The notes under the pieces were generated by a model. The model made no database searches and had not been told where the DNA came from. It worked only from the letters and a program-made list of their open reading frames with translations. Below are positions 35,256-46,798 of a DNA stretch of 64,000 nt, piece by piece. How positions within the stretch are numbered: the stretch's first letter is position 1; each line of letters opens with the position of its first letter. The position numbers were made by a program, and so were the translations under genes. Source of the stretch: Corynebacterium appendicis CIP 107643 (GTDB lineage: Bacteria; Actinomycetota; Actinomycetes; Mycobacteriales; Mycobacteriaceae); the NCBI RefSeq assembly GCF_030408415.1, contig NZ_CP046976.1, positions 930,001 through 994,000 of the forward strand, in the 5' to 3' direction.

Positions 35256-35921
35256 ATGCCTAGCAGAATCTACGACTGCCTCGACCCCCAGGGGCGCACA
35301 GACGGCATTGACGCTGCCGCGAAGGCTGTCCGGGCGGGGCAGTGCGTGGTGATGCCGACCGACACGGTCTACGGGATCGGGGCGGACGCGTTCAATCCGG
35401 ATGCCGTCGCAAAGCTTCTTGCCACGAAGCGGCGTGGTCCGGACATGCCCGTTCCTGTGCTCGTGGGATCGTGGACTACGATCCAGGGGCTCGTGCGCGA
35501 GTTCACCGATACCGCGAAGACCCTCGTGGAGGCGTTCTGGCCCGGCGGGCTGTCGCTCGTCGTGCCCGAGGCGCCGTCGCTGCCGTGGAACCTCGGCGAC
35601 ACCCGCGGCACCGTCCTGTTGCGCATGCCGCTGCAGTCCGTGGCGATCGAGCTGCTCCGCGAGGTCGGCCCGATGGCTGTCTCCAGCGCCAATATCTCCG
35701 GGCAGGCGCCGCCCGTGTCCGCTGTCGGCGCGCGCGACCAGTTTGGTGAAGCGGTGCAGACCTACCTCGACGGGGGGACGTCCCAGGTGGGCACCCCGTC
35801 GACCATCCTGGACATTTCCGGGCCTACGCCGGTGATTCTGCGCGAAGGCGCCGTCACGCCGCAGCAGATTGGTGAGGTCTTGAACCTTGACCCCGAAGAA
35901 CTGAGGCGGAAAGACAGGTAG
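35256..35921 (+). CDS. sua5: L-threonylcarbamoyladenylate synthase (Sua5/YwlC/TsaC)
   Basis: This enzyme makes threonylcarbamoyl-AMP for the t6A modification of tRNA. The YrdC-fold signature is visible as PTDTVYGIGADAF, with KRRGPDMPVPVLV following and PMAVSSANISGQ further on. Its 221 residues are the short TsaC form without the extra Sua5 domain. ATG 35256 follows GAAGGAGCATCTCG. It sits between prmC and the wecA-type gene, 28 bp and 7 bp away. Confidence 0.94.
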   Translation: MPSRIYDCLDPQGRTDGIDAAAKAVRAGQCVVMPTDTVYGIGADAFNPDAVAKLLATKRRGPDMPVPVLVGSWTTIQGLVREFTDTAKTLVEAFWPGGLSLVVPEAPSLPWNLGDTRGTVLLRMPLQSVAIELLREVGPMAVSSANISGQAPPVSAVGARDQFGEAVQTYLDGGTSQVGTPSTILDISGPTPVILREGAVTPQQIGEVLNLDPEELRRKDR

Positions 35922-35928
35922 ATCCACC

Positions 35929-37068
35929 ATGACCGGATCAGGTGTTCCGCTCCGGGAGCTGGGGCTGGTCATCCTCGTTGCCGCGGTTCTGAGCTATCTC
36001 GCGACAGGCCCCATCCGCTCCCTGCTCGTGCGCACCGGCCGCATCGCCGAAATCCGCGAGCGCGACGTGCACACCCAGCCGACCCCGAGCCTCGGCGGCG
36101 TCGCCATGTTCACCGGCTTCCTGTCCGCCGTGTATCTCGCAATGCAGCTGCCAGCGCTCACCCGCGGCTTCGCCCCCGTCACTCCAGAGATGACGGCCGT
36201 GGTGATCGGGGCGTTCCTCATCGTCGTCGTCGGCATTATCGACGACCTTTACGAGCTCGGCGCCCTCTCCAAGTTCTTCGGCCAAGTCGTCGCGGCCGTG
36301 ACCATGTCAGTCATGGGCCTGACCTTCAACGTCTTCTATCTTCCGTTCGACGGCGGGACGACACTGGTCCTTGACCAGACACAGGGCATTGTGGTGTCGT
36401 CGCTGATCATTGTGATGCTCATCAACGCCTTCAACTTTGTCGACGGCATCGACGGGCTCGCCGCCGGGCTCGGCATGATCTCGGGCGCCGCGATCCTGGT
36501 GTTCTCCCTGACCGTGCTCCACGACCAGGGCGGCGCCGTCTCGGCGTACCCGCCCGCGATCATTTGCGCGGCGGTGGTAGGCATGTGCGCCGGCTTCCTC
36601 CCGCACAATTACGAGCCCGCGCGCATCTTCATGGGGGATTCGGGCGCCATGCTAATCGGGCTGTTGCTGGCTGCCGCGTCGATCTCCGCGTCCGGCAAGA
36701 TCAATATGTCGCTCTACGGCACCGCCGACTTCGTGGCGTTGATCAGCCCCTTCATCGTCGTCGTGGCGGCGGTGGCGCTCCCGGTGGTCGACCTCGTCAT
36801 GGCCGTTTTCCGCCGCGTTTCCCAGGGCAAGAGCCCGTTCGCCGCCGACCGGCAGCACATCCATCACCGGTTGCTTGCGCTCGGGCACACACACCGGCGC
36901 ACCGTGCTGGTGCTGTACATATGGGTCTCCGCGATCGCGTTCGGCGCAGTGAGCTTCTCCGTCATCCCGCCGCGCTACGCCGCGGGCCTGCTCATCGCCG
37001 CGATCCTCCTCGCGGCCGGGGCCACCGCTGTGCCCGCGATGAAGGGGAAGATCGGGCCCGCCCGGTAG
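35929..37068 (+). CDS. wecA: undecaprenyl-phosphate GlcNAc-1-phosphate transferase (WecA/Rfe type)
   Basis: This 379-residue polytopic membrane enzyme transfers a sugar phosphate to the decaprenyl/undecaprenyl carrier. In Corynebacteriales it starts the linker joining arabinogalactan to peptidoglycan. About ten membrane helices are evident. Family motifs include GIIDDLYELG, NAFNFVDGIDGLAAGLG, FMGDSGAML and the cytoplasmic histidine motif ADRQHIHHRLL. ATG 35929 follows sua5 by 7 bp. Confidence 0.92.
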   Translation: MTGSGVPLRELGLVILVAAVLSYLATGPIRSLLVRTGRIAEIRERDVHTQPTPSLGGVAMFTGFLSAVYLAMQLPALTRGFAPVTPEMTAVVIGAFLIVVVGIIDDLYELGALSKFFGQVVAAVTMSVMGLTFNVFYLPFDGGTTLVLDQTQGIVVSSLIIVMLINAFNFVDGIDGLAAGLGMISGAAILVFSLTVLHDQGGAVSAYPPAIICAAVVGMCAGFLPHNYEPARIFMGDSGAMLIGLLLAAASISASGKINMSLYGTADFVALISPFIVVVAAVALPVVDLVMAVFRRVSQGKSPFAADRQHIHHRLLALGHTHRRTVLVLYIWVSAIAFGAVSFSVIPPRYAAGLLIAAILLAAGATAVPAMKGKIGPAR

Positions 37069-37079
37069 CATGAGCGATT

Positions 37080-37508
37080 GTGAATGCAGAAGCTAAAGAC
37101 GTCCCCGAGTACGAAGACCCCCAAGCGCCGCTCAAGCGCGCCCTGAAACTGGGCACCGGGGCGCTTGTCGCCCTCACGATCGTCTCCCTTGCAGCCTGGG
37201 GCGCCGCGCGCGATCTGCCCGGCATCTGGGGGGTGCTCCTCGGCGCCGCCATCGGCGGCAGCTTCGTCCTTCTTACCGTCGTCTCGGTGCTGGCCACGGC
37301 GAACACCACGCCGTCAACGACCATGGCCGTCGTGCTCGGTAGCTGGCTGGTCAAGCTATTAGTCTTGATTGGCCTTCTCATGTGGCTGCGCACCATGGAT
37401 TTCTACGACACGCCAGCCCTCGCGGTCACCATGATCGCCGCACTCGTCGTGGTGCTCGCCACCGAAGTGTGGGGAATCATGACGACGCAGGCGATGTACG
37501 TGGGGTAG
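37080..37508 (+). CDS. AtpI-like membrane protein preceding the ATP synthase operon
   Basis: This 142-residue protein has four hydrophobic segments (for example LGTGALVALTIVSLAAWGAA and LVKLLVLIGLLMWLR) after a charged N-terminus. Genes of this kind precede atpB in Corynebacterium and are annotated as ATP synthase I-like; a role in assembly is inferred from position. GTG 37080 is the likely start. It ends 334 bp before atpB, so the operon probably has its own promoter after it. Confidence 0.75.
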   Translation: MNAEAKDVPEYEDPQAPLKRALKLGTGALVALTIVSLAAWGAARDLPGIWGVLLGAAIGGSFVLLTVVSVLATANTTPSTTMAVVLGSWLVKLLVLIGLLMWLRTMDFYDTPALAVTMIAALVVVLATEVWGIMTTQAMYVG

Positions 37509-37849
37509 CAGGGGAGACGTCGATAAGCGTGCCTTGCCCCCTGTGACTCAGCTAACAGGCCCCTGAATGGTGCCCGCACCTGCTCATACGCGGATCCTGA
37601 ATAAACCCCCGCGACAACCTCCCCCCAACGTGCCCGATTCGGCACATCTGCTGATAGGCTGTTCGCGGGTTAGAAGAGGAGAGCTACGCCATATTTGGGG
37701 TAACCACCTCTATAAGTCCCCTGCACCGCGGTAGCTGATGTGCGACGGAGTCCGCCGCGGAAGGCAGAAATGAAGACGTCCATCGCACCGCACTTCCAAA
37801 AAGTGCGGCCCGAGAACGGGAGAGAACGCTGAGCGTTACAACTTTGGCC
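37509..37849 (+). promoter_or_regulatory. atp operon leader region
   Basis: This 341-bp gap before atpB holds a small ORF (37770-37832) and a perfect hairpin CCGCACTT/AAGTGCGG (37788-37795 with 37801-37808). A GGGAGAG purine run lies at 37818-37824. Promoter hexamers were not assigned with confidence. A CCGCGG…CCGCGG pairing further upstream may add structure. Confidence 0.45.
37770..37832 (+). CDS. possible 20-residue leader ORF before atpB
   Basis: ATG 37770 lies 7 nt after GGAAGG and opens MKTSIAPHFQKVRPENGRER, with TGA at 37830-37832. The stop is 11 and 17 nt before the two in-frame atpB start candidates (TTG 37844, ATG 37850), neither of which has its own close ribosome site. This suggests re-initiation or coupling. 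The hairpin lies inside this ORF. Translation is not proven. Confidence 0.45.
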   Translation: MKTSIAPHFQKVRPENGRER

Positions 37850-38647
37850 ATGAGGGGCAGCTTCCACGCACCCGAATTGGACCCAGAATTTTTCCCGGGG
37901 CAATACTACGGCCACATCATCGGGGAAGACTTCCTCGGTGGTTGGTTCGCGCTGGATCGCATCATGATCGTCCGCCTGTTCATGGCGGCCGTCCTGATCA
38001 TCCTTTTCCTGCTGGCCTTCCGGAAACCGCAGCTGGTTCCCAAGGGTCTGCAGAACTTCGGTGAGCTCGCAGTGGACTTCGTCCGGGTGCAGATCGCCGA
38101 AGACATCTTGGGCAAGAAAGAAGGCCGCCGATTCTTGCCGGTAATCGCGACCATCTTCTTCACGGTCCTCTTCATGAACGTTGCCACGATCATTCCGGGG
38201 TTGAACATCTCGCCGAGCTCGCGAATCGGTCTTCCGATCGTGCTCGCGCTGGTGGGCTACATCACGATGATCTACGCAGGCGCATCGCGCTACGGATTCG
38301 GCAAATACGTGAAGCACTCGCTCGTGATCCCCAACTTGCCACCCGTGCTCCACCTCCTGGTGGTGCCGATCGAGTTCTTCTCGACATTCATTCTGCGTCC
38401 GGTCACCCTGGCTCTTCGTCTCATGGCGAACTTCCTGGCCGGCCACATCATTCTCGTCCTGCTGTACTCCGCCACGAACTTCTTCTTCTGGCAGCTCAAC
38501 GGCTGGACGGCGATGAGCGGTCTCACACTGGTCGCAGCGGTCCTGTTCACCCTGTACGAGTTGATTGTCATCTTCCTGCAGGCGTACATCTTCGCCCTTC
38601 TGGTCGCGGTGTACATCGAACTGTCGCTGCACGCAGATTCGCACTAG
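37850..38647 (+). CDS. atpB: ATP synthase Fo subunit a
   Basis: Subunit a forms the proton half-channels of Fo. The key helix has VTLALRLMANFLAGHI, with the essential arginine (ALRL) and the following polar residues. Five to six membrane helices are evident in 265 residues. The start is unsettled: ATG 37850 (MRGSFHAPELDP), TTG 37844, or CTG 37829 just after GGGAGAG. It is the first gene of atpBEFHAGDC. Confidence 0.95.
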   Translation: MRGSFHAPELDPEFFPGQYYGHIIGEDFLGGWFALDRIMIVRLFMAAVLIILFLLAFRKPQLVPKGLQNFGELAVDFVRVQIAEDILGKKEGRRFLPVIATIFFTVLFMNVATIIPGLNISPSSRIGLPIVLALVGYITMIYAGASRYGFGKYVKHSLVIPNLPPVLHLLVVPIEFFSTFILRPVTLALRLMANFLAGHIILVLLYSATNFFFWQLNGWTAMSGLTLVAAVLFTLYELIVIFLQAYIFALLVAVYIELSLHADSH

Positions 38648-38681
38648 TCAGGCGCGAACTGACAAATGGTCAACTGAATAA

Positions 38682-38990
<309 letters not shown>

Positions 38991-39037
38991 AAGAACACGC
39001 ACATTAACTCGTAAACCTTTTAGTACAGGAGCAACCA

Positions 39038-39619
39038 ATGACGAACGTCATCTACCTACTTGCGGCCGAGGAGGCCGAGGACTTTCCGCTCGAGGGCGGA
39101 AACTCCATCCTCCTGCCCAAGAACTACGACCTCGTCTGGTCCCTCGTTGTCTTCATCATCATCTTCCTGCTCTTCTGGAAGTTCGTTCTTCCGAAGTTCC
39201 AGGAAGTCCTCGCAGAGCGCGAAGACAGGATCAAGGGCGGCATTGAGCGCGCCGAGTCCGCTCAAGCACAGGCCAAGGCTGCTCTTGAGAAGAACAACGC
39301 ACAGCTCGCTGAAGCACGCGCCGAAGCCGCCGAGATCCGCGAAGCAGCCCGCCAGAAGGGCAAGGAGATCGAGGCAGAAGCCCGCGCCAACGCAGAGGCA
39401 GAGTCCCGCCGCATCGTCGAAAACGGCGAGAAGCAGCTCCAGGCCTCCCGCGAGCAGGTCATCGCCGAACTGCGCAACGATCTGGGCCAGAACTCCATCA
39501 CGCTGGCAGAGGAACTCCTCGGTGAAGAGCTGTCGGACACCACCCGACGCTCCAACACCATCGATTCTTTCCTGAGCCAGCTGGATACCGTCTCCGCCCG
39601 CTCGGCGACGCGGAAGTGA
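39038..39619 (+). CDS. atpF: ATP synthase Fo subunit b
   Basis: This 193-residue peripheral-stalk subunit has one membrane helix ([20 protein letters not shown]). A long Ala/Glu/Lys-rich coiled coil follows ([20 protein letters not shown] and beyond), which ties Fo to F1. ATG 39038 follows AGGAGCAACCA. atpH starts 8 bp after its stop. It is not fused to delta, unlike the mycobacterial arrangement. Confidence 0.95.
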   Translation: MTNVIYLLAAEEAEDFPLEGGNSILLPKNYDLVWSLVVFIIIFLLFWKFVLPKFQEVLAEREDRIKGGIERAESAQAQAKAALEKNNAQLAEARAEAAEIREAARQKGKEIEAEARANAEAESRRIVENGEKQLQASREQVIAELRNDLGQNSITLAEELLGEELSDTTRRSNTIDSFLSQLDTVSARSATRK

Positions 39620-39627
39620 GGTAGTCC

Positions 39628-40461
39628 ATGAGAGCAGCTAGCCGCGAATCCCAGACTCGGGTTGCCGAGAAACTGGACGCATTTCTGCGCAACGTCGGCG
39701 ACACCGTCTCCATCGCCGCGCAGGTGGGCACCGAACTGTTCCTCGTTGTGGACCAGCTCGAAGACCACCGTCCTCTGCGCGTCGCAGTGGCAGACACCTC
39801 CCTCAAGCCGGAGCAGCGCTCGGGCATGATCAGCGACGTCTTCGGCGGCAAGGTGGCCGACGCCACGCTCACCGTCCTGAAGCAGGCCGCTGAGCAGGAC
39901 TGGTCGACCCCGCGCGAATTCCGCGAGGGCCTCGTCCACCTGGGTCGCCGGGCACTCCTTCGTGGCGCCGAGAGCGAGAACAAGCTTGAGCTCGTTGAAA
40001 ACGAGCTCTTCGCGCTGTCCCGCCTTCTCGAGCGCGAAGGTGAGCTGACCCAGCTGCTGTCCGACCGCCGCGCAACCGCAGACCAGAAGCGCCAGCTTCT
40101 GGCGAGTGTCCTGTACGGCAAGGTGACCATGTACACCGAGGCGCTCGCGCTGCAGGTGATTGGCCGCCCCGAGCACAACCCGGTCGACGACATCGCCGCA
40201 GTCTCGCGCGAGTCCGCCGAGCTGACGGGAAAGACGGTTGCGGAGGTCGCATCCGCGACAGAGCTGACCGATGCGCAGCGTGACGCACTGGCAGACAAGC
40301 TAGGCAAGATTTACGGCCGCGAGATGGCCATCCACTCCGAGGTTGACCCCAGCCTCCTCGGCGGTGTGACCATCCGCGTTGGCGACGAGCTTATCGACGG
40401 CTCCACGCGCGGCAAACTGCAGCGCCTGCGTGCCGACATGGCCGCCAACACGGCTTACTAA
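39628..40461 (+). CDS. atpH: ATP synthase F1 subunit delta
   Basis: This 277-residue stator subunit caps F1 and joins it to subunit b. It is about 100 residues longer than the E. coli protein, as in other Corynebacterium. The OSCP signature appears near the C-terminus (DPSLLGGVTIRVGDELIDGS). ATG 39628 follows GTGAGGTAGTCC. It is in the middle of the operon, 42 bp before atpA. Confidence 0.95.
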   Translation: MRAASRESQTRVAEKLDAFLRNVGDTVSIAAQVGTELFLVVDQLEDHRPLRVAVADTSLKPEQRSGMISDVFGGKVADATLTVLKQAAEQDWSTPREFREGLVHLGRRALLRGAESENKLELVENELFALSRLLEREGELTQLLSDRRATADQKRQLLASVLYGKVTMYTEALALQVIGRPEHNPVDDIAAVSRESAELTGKTVAEVASATELTDAQRDALADKLGKIYGREMAIHSEVDPSLLGGVTIRVGDELIDGSTRGKLQRLRADMAANTAY

Positions 40462-40503
40462 CGACGAACAATGCTGGAACAATCTACCGAGAGCAGGAAG
40501 AAC

Positions 40504-42150
40504 ATGGCGGAGCTGACGATCTCCTCCGATGAGATCCGTAGCGCGATAGCGAACTACACCTCGAGCTACTCCGCGGAGGCCTCCCGTGAGGAGGTCGGCG
40601 TGGTGACGTCGGCTGCAGATGGCATTGCCCAGGTTTCCGGGCTGCCGGGCTGCATGACCAACGAGCTGCTTGAGTTCCCGAACGGCGTCATCGGCGTCGC
40701 ACAGAACCTCGACACCGACACGATCGGCGTGGTGGTCCTGGGTAATTTCGAGACCCTCACCGAGGGCGACAAAGTTGTACGGACCGGAGAGGTCCTGTCC
40801 ATTCCGGTCGGGGAACAGTTCCTCGGCCGCGTGATCAATCCCCTGGGTCAGCCCATCGACGGCCTGGGCCCGATCGAGGCTGAAGAAGAGCGCGTGCTCG
40901 AGCTTCAGGCCGCGAGTGTCCTCGACCGCCAGCCGGTCGAGGAGCCGATGCAGACGGGCATCAAGGCGATCGACGCAATGACGCCGATCGGCCGTGGTCA
41001 GCGCCAGCTGATCATTGGTGACCGCAAGACCGGTAAGACCGCGGTCTGCATCGACACCATCCTCAACCAGAAGGCCTACTGGGAGACGGGCGACAAGACG
41101 AAGCAGGTCCGCTGCATCTACGTCGCCATCGGCCAGAAGGGCTCGACCATCGCAGGTGTGCGCCGCACCCTCGAGGAGAACGGTGCCCTGGAGTACACCA
41201 CCATCGTGGCTGCTCCGGCTTCCGACTCCGCGGGCTTCAAGTGGCTCGCTCCGTTCGCTGGCGCCGCGCTCGGTCAGCATTGGATGTACCAGGGCAACCA
41301 CGTCTTGGTCATCTACGACGATCTGACCAAGCAGGCTGAGGCCTACCGCGCGATTTCCCTTCTGCTCCGCCGCCCGCCGGGCCGCGAGGCATACCCGGGC
41401 GACGTGTTCTACCTGCACTCCCGCCTGCTCGAGCGCGCAGCCAAGCTTAACGACGAGCTCGGCGCCGGCTCCCTGACCGCTCTCCCGATCATTGAGACGA
41501 AGGCGAACGACGTGGGCGCCTTCATTCCGACGAACGTCATCTCGATTACCGACGGTCAGTGCTTCCTGCAGTCCGACCTGTTCAACCAGGGCGTCCGCCC
41601 GGCTATCGACGTCGGTATCTCCGTGTCCCGTGTCGGTGGCGCAGCGCAGACCAAGGGCATGAAAAAGGTCGCCGGTAACCTCCGTCTGGACCTGGCCGCG
41701 TACCGCGACCTCGAGTCCTTCGCGGCTTTCGCCTCCGACCTGGACGACGCTTCCAAGCGCCAGCTCGAGCGCGGCCAGCGCCTCGTCGAGCTGCTGAAGC
41801 AGTCCGAGAACTCGCCGCAGCCGGTCGAATACCAGATCATCTCGATCTACCTCGCCAACGAAGGTGCCTTCGACTCCGTTCCCGTCGAAGACGTCCGCCG
41901 TTACGAGGCAGAGCTGCACGAGACGGTCCGCGCCGAGGCCCCGGAGGTCTACGACCAGATTGAAGGCGGTGTCGCGCTTTCCGACGAGTCCAAGGAGACT
42001 CTCAAGTCGGTCAACGAGCGTTTCGCCCGCGCCTTCCAGCCGACCGATGAGGAGCACGTCGTCCGCGAGCCGGAGGCGAAGCCCCTCGACGAGTCGGATG
42101 TGTCGAAGCACCAGATCAACGTTTCTCGTAAGTCGCAGAAGCGCGACTAG
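40504..42150 (+). CDS. atpA: ATP synthase F1 subunit alpha
   Basis: This 548-residue non-catalytic nucleotide-binding subunit has its P-loop at GDRKTGKT (172-179). The ATP synthase signature [14 protein letters not shown] is also present. ATG 40504 ([10 protein letters not shown]) is chosen because AGGAAG sits just upstream; an ATG at 40471 would add 11 residues. The C-terminus has an extra charged tail (residues ~515-548). Confidence 0.96.
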   Translation: MAELTISSDEIRSAIANYTSSYSAEASREEVGVVTSAADGIAQVSGLPGCMTNELLEFPNGVIGVAQNLDTDTIGVVVLGNFETLTEGDKVVRTGEVLSIPVGEQFLGRVINPLGQPIDGLGPIEAEEERVLELQAASVLDRQPVEEPMQTGIKAIDAMTPIGRGQRQLIIGDRKTGKTAVCIDTILNQKAYWETGDKTKQVRCIYVAIGQKGSTIAGVRRTLEENGALEYTTIVAAPASDSAGFKWLAPFAGAALGQHWMYQGNHVLVIYDDLTKQAEAYRAISLLLRRPPGREAYPGDVFYLHSRLLERAAKLNDELGAGSLTALPIIETKANDVGAFIPTNVISITDGQCFLQSDLFNQGVRPAIDVGISVSRVGGAAQTKGMKKVAGNLRLDLAAYRDLESFAAFASDLDDASKRQLERGQRLVELLKQSENSPQPVEYQIISIYLANEGAFDSVPVEDVRRYEAELHETVRAEAPEVYDQIEGGVALSDESKETLKSVNERFARAFQPTDEEHVVREPEAKPLDESDVSKHQINVSRKSQKRD

Positions 42151-42220
42151 TTCAAAAATCAACGGACTAGACGAGCGAATACGACTCACTACGACTTAAG
42201 AGAAAGGAGGAGCACACACC

Positions 42221-43195
42221 ATGGCTACACTTCGCGAACTGCGCGACCGAATCAGGTCAGTCAATTCCACGAAGAAAATCACCAAGGCCCAGGAGCTGAT
42301 CGCGACATCGCGCATCACCAAAGCCCAGCAGCGCGTTGAGGCGGCGCAGCCGTACGCCAACGAGATGCAGGACATGATGGAGCGTCTCGTGTCCGCGACA
42401 AACCTGGACCACCCGATGCTTCGTGAACGCGAAAACGGCAAGGTGGCGGCGATGCTCGTGGTCACGTCCGACCGTGGCATGGCCGGTGGCTACAACCACA
42501 ACGTGCTCAAAAAGGCTGGCGAACTGGAGCGCATGCTCCGGGACAACGGCTACGACGTGGTCCGCTATATCACCGGCGGCAAAGGCGTCAGTCACTACGA
42601 CTTCCGCGATCAGGAGATCGCGGGAGAGTGGACCGGCTGGTCCCAGGACCCGTCGTGGGAGTCCACCCACGACGTACGCCAGCACATGATCCAGGGCTTC
42701 GAAGCCAGCTCCGACGGTGAAGCGAAATGGCGTGACGGCCTACGCGGCACCGAGGGGCAGGCGGTCCGGGGCTTTGACCAGGTGCACGTTGTGTACACAG
42801 AGTTCGTGTCCATGCTGTCGCAGGAGGCGACTGTTCACCAGTTGCTCCCCATCGAGCCCGTCTTCGAAGATGTCGAGTTCGAGCAGCAGGATCTGCTGAA
42901 CACGTCGGGCAACGCGTTGCCGGACATGGATTTCGAGCCGGATGCAGATTCCCTGATGGATAAGCTGCTTCCCGCGTACGTCTCCAGGTCGCTCTACTCG
43001 ATCTTCCTGGAGGCGTCGGCAGCGGAGTCCGCGTCTCGACGCACCGCGATGAAGAACGCGACGGACAACGCAACCGAACTGGCCGGCGAGCTTTCGCGTG
43101 AAGCGAACCAGCTCCGTCAGGCGAAGATTACCCAGGAAATCACCGAGATTATCGGCGGCGCTGGCGCGTTGTCCGGTAGCGGAGAAAGTGACTAG
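42221..43195 (+). CDS. atpG: ATP synthase F1 subunit gamma
   Basis: This 324-residue rotor shaft has conserved ends ATLRELRDRIRSVNSTKKIT and ATDNATELAGELSREANQLR. The terminal helices rotate inside the alpha/beta ring. A central stretch around residues 105-190, rich in Trp, Asp and Gly, is the variable domain extended in actinobacteria. ATG 42221 follows GAAAGGAGGAGCACACACC, a very strong site. atpD starts 3 bp after the stop. Confidence 0.95.
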   Translation: MATLRELRDRIRSVNSTKKITKAQELIATSRITKAQQRVEAAQPYANEMQDMMERLVSATNLDHPMLRERENGKVAAMLVVTSDRGMAGGYNHNVLKKAGELERMLRDNGYDVVRYITGGKGVSHYDFRDQEIAGEWTGWSQDPSWESTHDVRQHMIQGFEASSDGEAKWRDGLRGTEGQAVRGFDQVHVVYTEFVSMLSQEATVHQLLPIEPVFEDVEFEQQDLLNTSGNALPDMDFEPDADSLMDKLLPAYVSRSLYSIFLEASAAESASRRTAMKNATDNATELAGELSREANQLRQAKITQEITEIIGGAGALSGSGESD

Positions 43196-44749
<1,554 letters not shown>

Positions 44750-44758
44750 GAGTAGCTC

Positions 44759-45121
44759 ATGGCTGAAATCACCGCGCACCTCGTTTCGGTTGAGCGCATG
44801 TTGTGGTCTGGCGAGGCGAAGATCGTCACCGCCCAGACCTCCGAAGGTGAGATCGGCGTGCTGCCCGGCCACGAGCCGTTCTTGGGCCAGCTCAAGGAAA
44901 ACGGTGTCGTGACCATCACCCCGGTCGACGGCGACAAGATCGTCGCGGCCGTTCAGGGTGGGTTCGTCTCGGTGACTGGCGATAAGGTCACCATCTTGGC
45001 GGATTACGCAATTTTCGCCGATGAGGTCGATTCCAATCAGGAGTTCGACGAGGAGGATCCCACGTCGAAGGCACGCCACGACGCAGAGCAAGCAGCTTTG
45101 CGACGAAGCGGCAACGCCTAG
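44759..45121 (+). CDS. atpC: ATP synthase F1 subunit epsilon
   Basis: This 120-residue subunit has the usual N-terminal beta sandwich ([20 protein letters not shown], then [16 protein letters not shown]) and a short charged C-terminal helix. It links the central stalk to the c ring and restrains ATP hydrolysis. ATG 44759 follows AGTAGGAGTAGCTC. It is the last gene of the operon; the terminator at 45132-45172 follows 10 bp later. Confidence 0.95.
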   Translation: MAEITAHLVSVERMLWSGEAKIVTAQTSEGEIGVLPGHEPFLGQLKENGVVTITPVDGDKIVAAVQGGFVSVTGDKVTILADYAIFADEVDSNQEFDEEDPTSKARHDAEQAALRRSGNA

Positions 45122-45131
45122 TTCTCCCTTT

Positions 45132-45172
45132 CCGCCCGGACTATGCCATTGGCTGGTCCGGGCGGTTTCTTT
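45132..45172 (+). terminator. Rho-independent terminator of the atp operon
   Basis: CCGCCCGGAC (45132-45141) pairs perfectly with GTCCGGGCGG (45156-45165) around a 14-nt loop, then TTTCTTT. It stands 10 bp after the atpC stop. Confidence 0.9.
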
Positions 45173-45284
45173 GTGTCCGTTTGCCCCGGCGCCCAACACC
45201 CGATTCGCGAGCCGTCGCGGACACTCATGAACCGTCTGGGGGGGAGTAGAACTTTCGACGGTTAAATGAGCCTGGGGAACCATC

Positions 45285-45290
45285 TAGACT
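45285..45290 (+). promoter_or_regulatory. -10 box of the DUF2550 gene
   Basis: TAGACT ends 8 nt before ATG 45299. There is no ribosome site before that ATG, so a leaderless transcript is likely. This favours ATG 45299 over ATG 45266. Confidence 0.5.
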
Positions 45291-45298
45291 GGCTCGTT

Positions 45299-45766
45299 AT
45301 GAAGCTTCTCGGGTTCCTCTTCGGCGCGGTACTGATAGTGCTGATCGCCGGTGCGCTGTGGAGGTTCCTGACGGTCCGCAACAACGGCACTCCAGCGCTG
45401 CTTCGCAAGTTGCCGGCGACCGGCACACACGGTTGGCGCCACGGAATCGCCGCGTACAAAGGCGAAACCGTGCGCTTTTTCAAGTTGCGCTCGTTTTCGT
45501 TTTCGGCGGATATGGAGCTGAACCGCTCCATACTGTCGATCACTGGCAATAGGCAGGCCACTGAGACGGAACGGCATTTCATGCCGGGCGTCGAGGTGGT
45601 CGTTTCGTTTTCTTCAGCAGGCGAGGATTATGAGTTCGCCACTGACCGCCATGCCGGCATGGCGCTGGTGTCGTGGGTGGAGTCAGCCCCGGACAGGCGG
45701 AAGGTGCGCCCGGATATGCACAGGCTCCGCAGCCGGGTCTTCAAAGGCGGTCTGGGGAGTTTGTAA
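45299..45766 (+). CDS. DUF2550 family membrane-anchored protein
   Basis: This 155-residue protein has one N-terminal membrane helix (FLFGAVLIVLIAGALWRFL) and a soluble basic domain with the family's GIAAYKGETVRFFKLRSFSF stretch. DUF2550 genes lie directly after atpC across Corynebacteriales; their function is not known. The start is taken at ATG 45299 because a -10 box is 8 nt away. It precedes nucS by 53 bp. Confidence 0.8.
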   Translation: MKLLGFLFGAVLIVLIAGALWRFLTVRNNGTPALLRKLPATGTHGWRHGIAAYKGETVRFFKLRSFSFSADMELNRSILSITGNRQATETERHFMPGVEVVVSFSSAGEDYEFATDRHAGMALVSWVESAPDRRKVRPDMHRLRSRVFKGGLGSL

Positions 45767-45805
45767 CGGCATTGGGGCTGTGATCCGACTTCCTCGGGCC
45801 GACGC

Positions 45806-45811
45806 TAGGGT
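45806..45811 (+). promoter_or_regulatory. -10 box of nucS
   Basis: TAGGGT ends 8 nt before the nucS ATG at 45820 with no ribosome site between, consistent with a leaderless message. Confidence 0.45.
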
Positions 45812-45819
45812 AGTGGACT

Positions 45820-46512
45820 ATGCGTCTTGTTATCGCTCGTTGCTCAGTGGACTACGTCGGCCGACTGGATGCGCATCTGCCGCTCGCGGACCGGCTGATC
45901 ATGGTCAAGGCCGACGGCTCGCTGTCGGTTCACGCGGACGATCGCGCGTATAAGCCGTTGAACTGGATGACGCCGCCGTGCACAATCGCCGAGGAGCCGA
46001 TCCTGGACGTCGACGGCGACGAGACAGGAGCGCAACTGTGGGTCGTGGAGAACCCGAAGGGGGAGCAGCTGCGCGTCACCATCGAGGAGATTCACTCGGA
46101 TGTGTCCTTCGACCTGGGAGTCGACCCGGGACTGATCAAGGACGGCGTGGAGGCGCACCTGCAGGAACTTCTGGCGGAGCACATCACGGTCCTCGGGGAG
46201 GGTTACACGCTCGTGCGCCGCGAGTACCCGACGCCGCTGGGGCCAGTGGACATCATGGCGAAAGATCCGAACGGCGCGGCTGTGGCGGTGGAGGTCAAAC
46301 GCCGTGGCAATATCGACGGCGTCGAGCAGCTCACCCGCTACGTGGAGATGCTGAGCCGCGATTCCCTCCTCGGCGAAGTCAAGGGCGTGTTCGCGGCCCA
46401 GGAGATCAAGCCGCAGGCGCGCACGCTCGCGGAGGACCGCGGAATCACGTGCGTCACGCTCGACTACGACGAGCTGCGAGGAATCGAGAGCAACGAGCTC
46501 CGGTTGTTCTAG
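45820..46512 (+). CDS. nucS: mismatch-specific endonuclease NucS/EndoMS
   Basis: NucS cuts both strands at mismatches and provides non-canonical mismatch repair in actinobacteria, which lack MutS/MutL. The 230-residue protein has the N-terminal dimer domain and a RecB-like nuclease with D144 (GPVDIMAKD), E158 and K160 (VAVEVKRRG). The C-terminus LRLF is a sliding-clamp binding peptide. The gene follows the DUF2550 gene as in other Corynebacterium. Confidence 0.93.
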   Translation: MRLVIARCSVDYVGRLDAHLPLADRLIMVKADGSLSVHADDRAYKPLNWMTPPCTIAEEPILDVDGDETGAQLWVVENPKGEQLRVTIEEIHSDVSFDLGVDPGLIKDGVEAHLQELLAEHITVLGEGYTLVRREYPTPLGPVDIMAKDPNGAAVAVEVKRRGNIDGVEQLTRYVEMLSRDSLLGEVKGVFAAQEIKPQARTLAEDRGITCVTLDYDELRGIESNELRLF

Positions 46513-46522
46513 GGAGGCGAAT

Positions 46523-46798
46523 ATGCCGCGGAGGAATCGTCGTCACGCGCAGCAGTTGCGCCCGTTACCGCGCGACGGCGGGGCGTATTTCGGCACGCGC
46601 GAGGAGGTCGGCCCCCACGGAGACATCTACCTGGTGCGGCAGATGGGGTCAGCGTCGGCGCAGAAGTTCTACGTGTGCCCGCGGTGTAACCAGAATATTC
46701 CGCCCGGTGTCGCGCACATTGTAGCGTGGCCGCGGGACACCGGCGGGCGCGGCGAGGATCGGAGGCACTGGCACAGGCACTGCTGGGAGCGTCGTTAA
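46523..46798 (+). CDS. conserved actinobacterial protein with a zinc-ribbon-like motif
   Basis: This is a 91-residue, very basic protein starting MPRRNRRHAQQLRPLPRDGG. It has CPRCNQNIPPGVAHIVAW followed by HWHRHCW, a likely zinc site (CxxC then HxHxxC). It starts 10 bp after nucS (GGGAGGCGAAT upstream) and is probably co-transcribed. No function is known. Its end overlaps the convergent HNH gene by 4 bp. Confidence 0.75.
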   Translation: MPRRNRRHAQQLRPLPRDGGAYFGTREEVGPHGDIYLVRQMGSASAQKFYVCPRCNQNIPPGVAHIVAWPRDTGGRGEDRRHWHRHCWERR

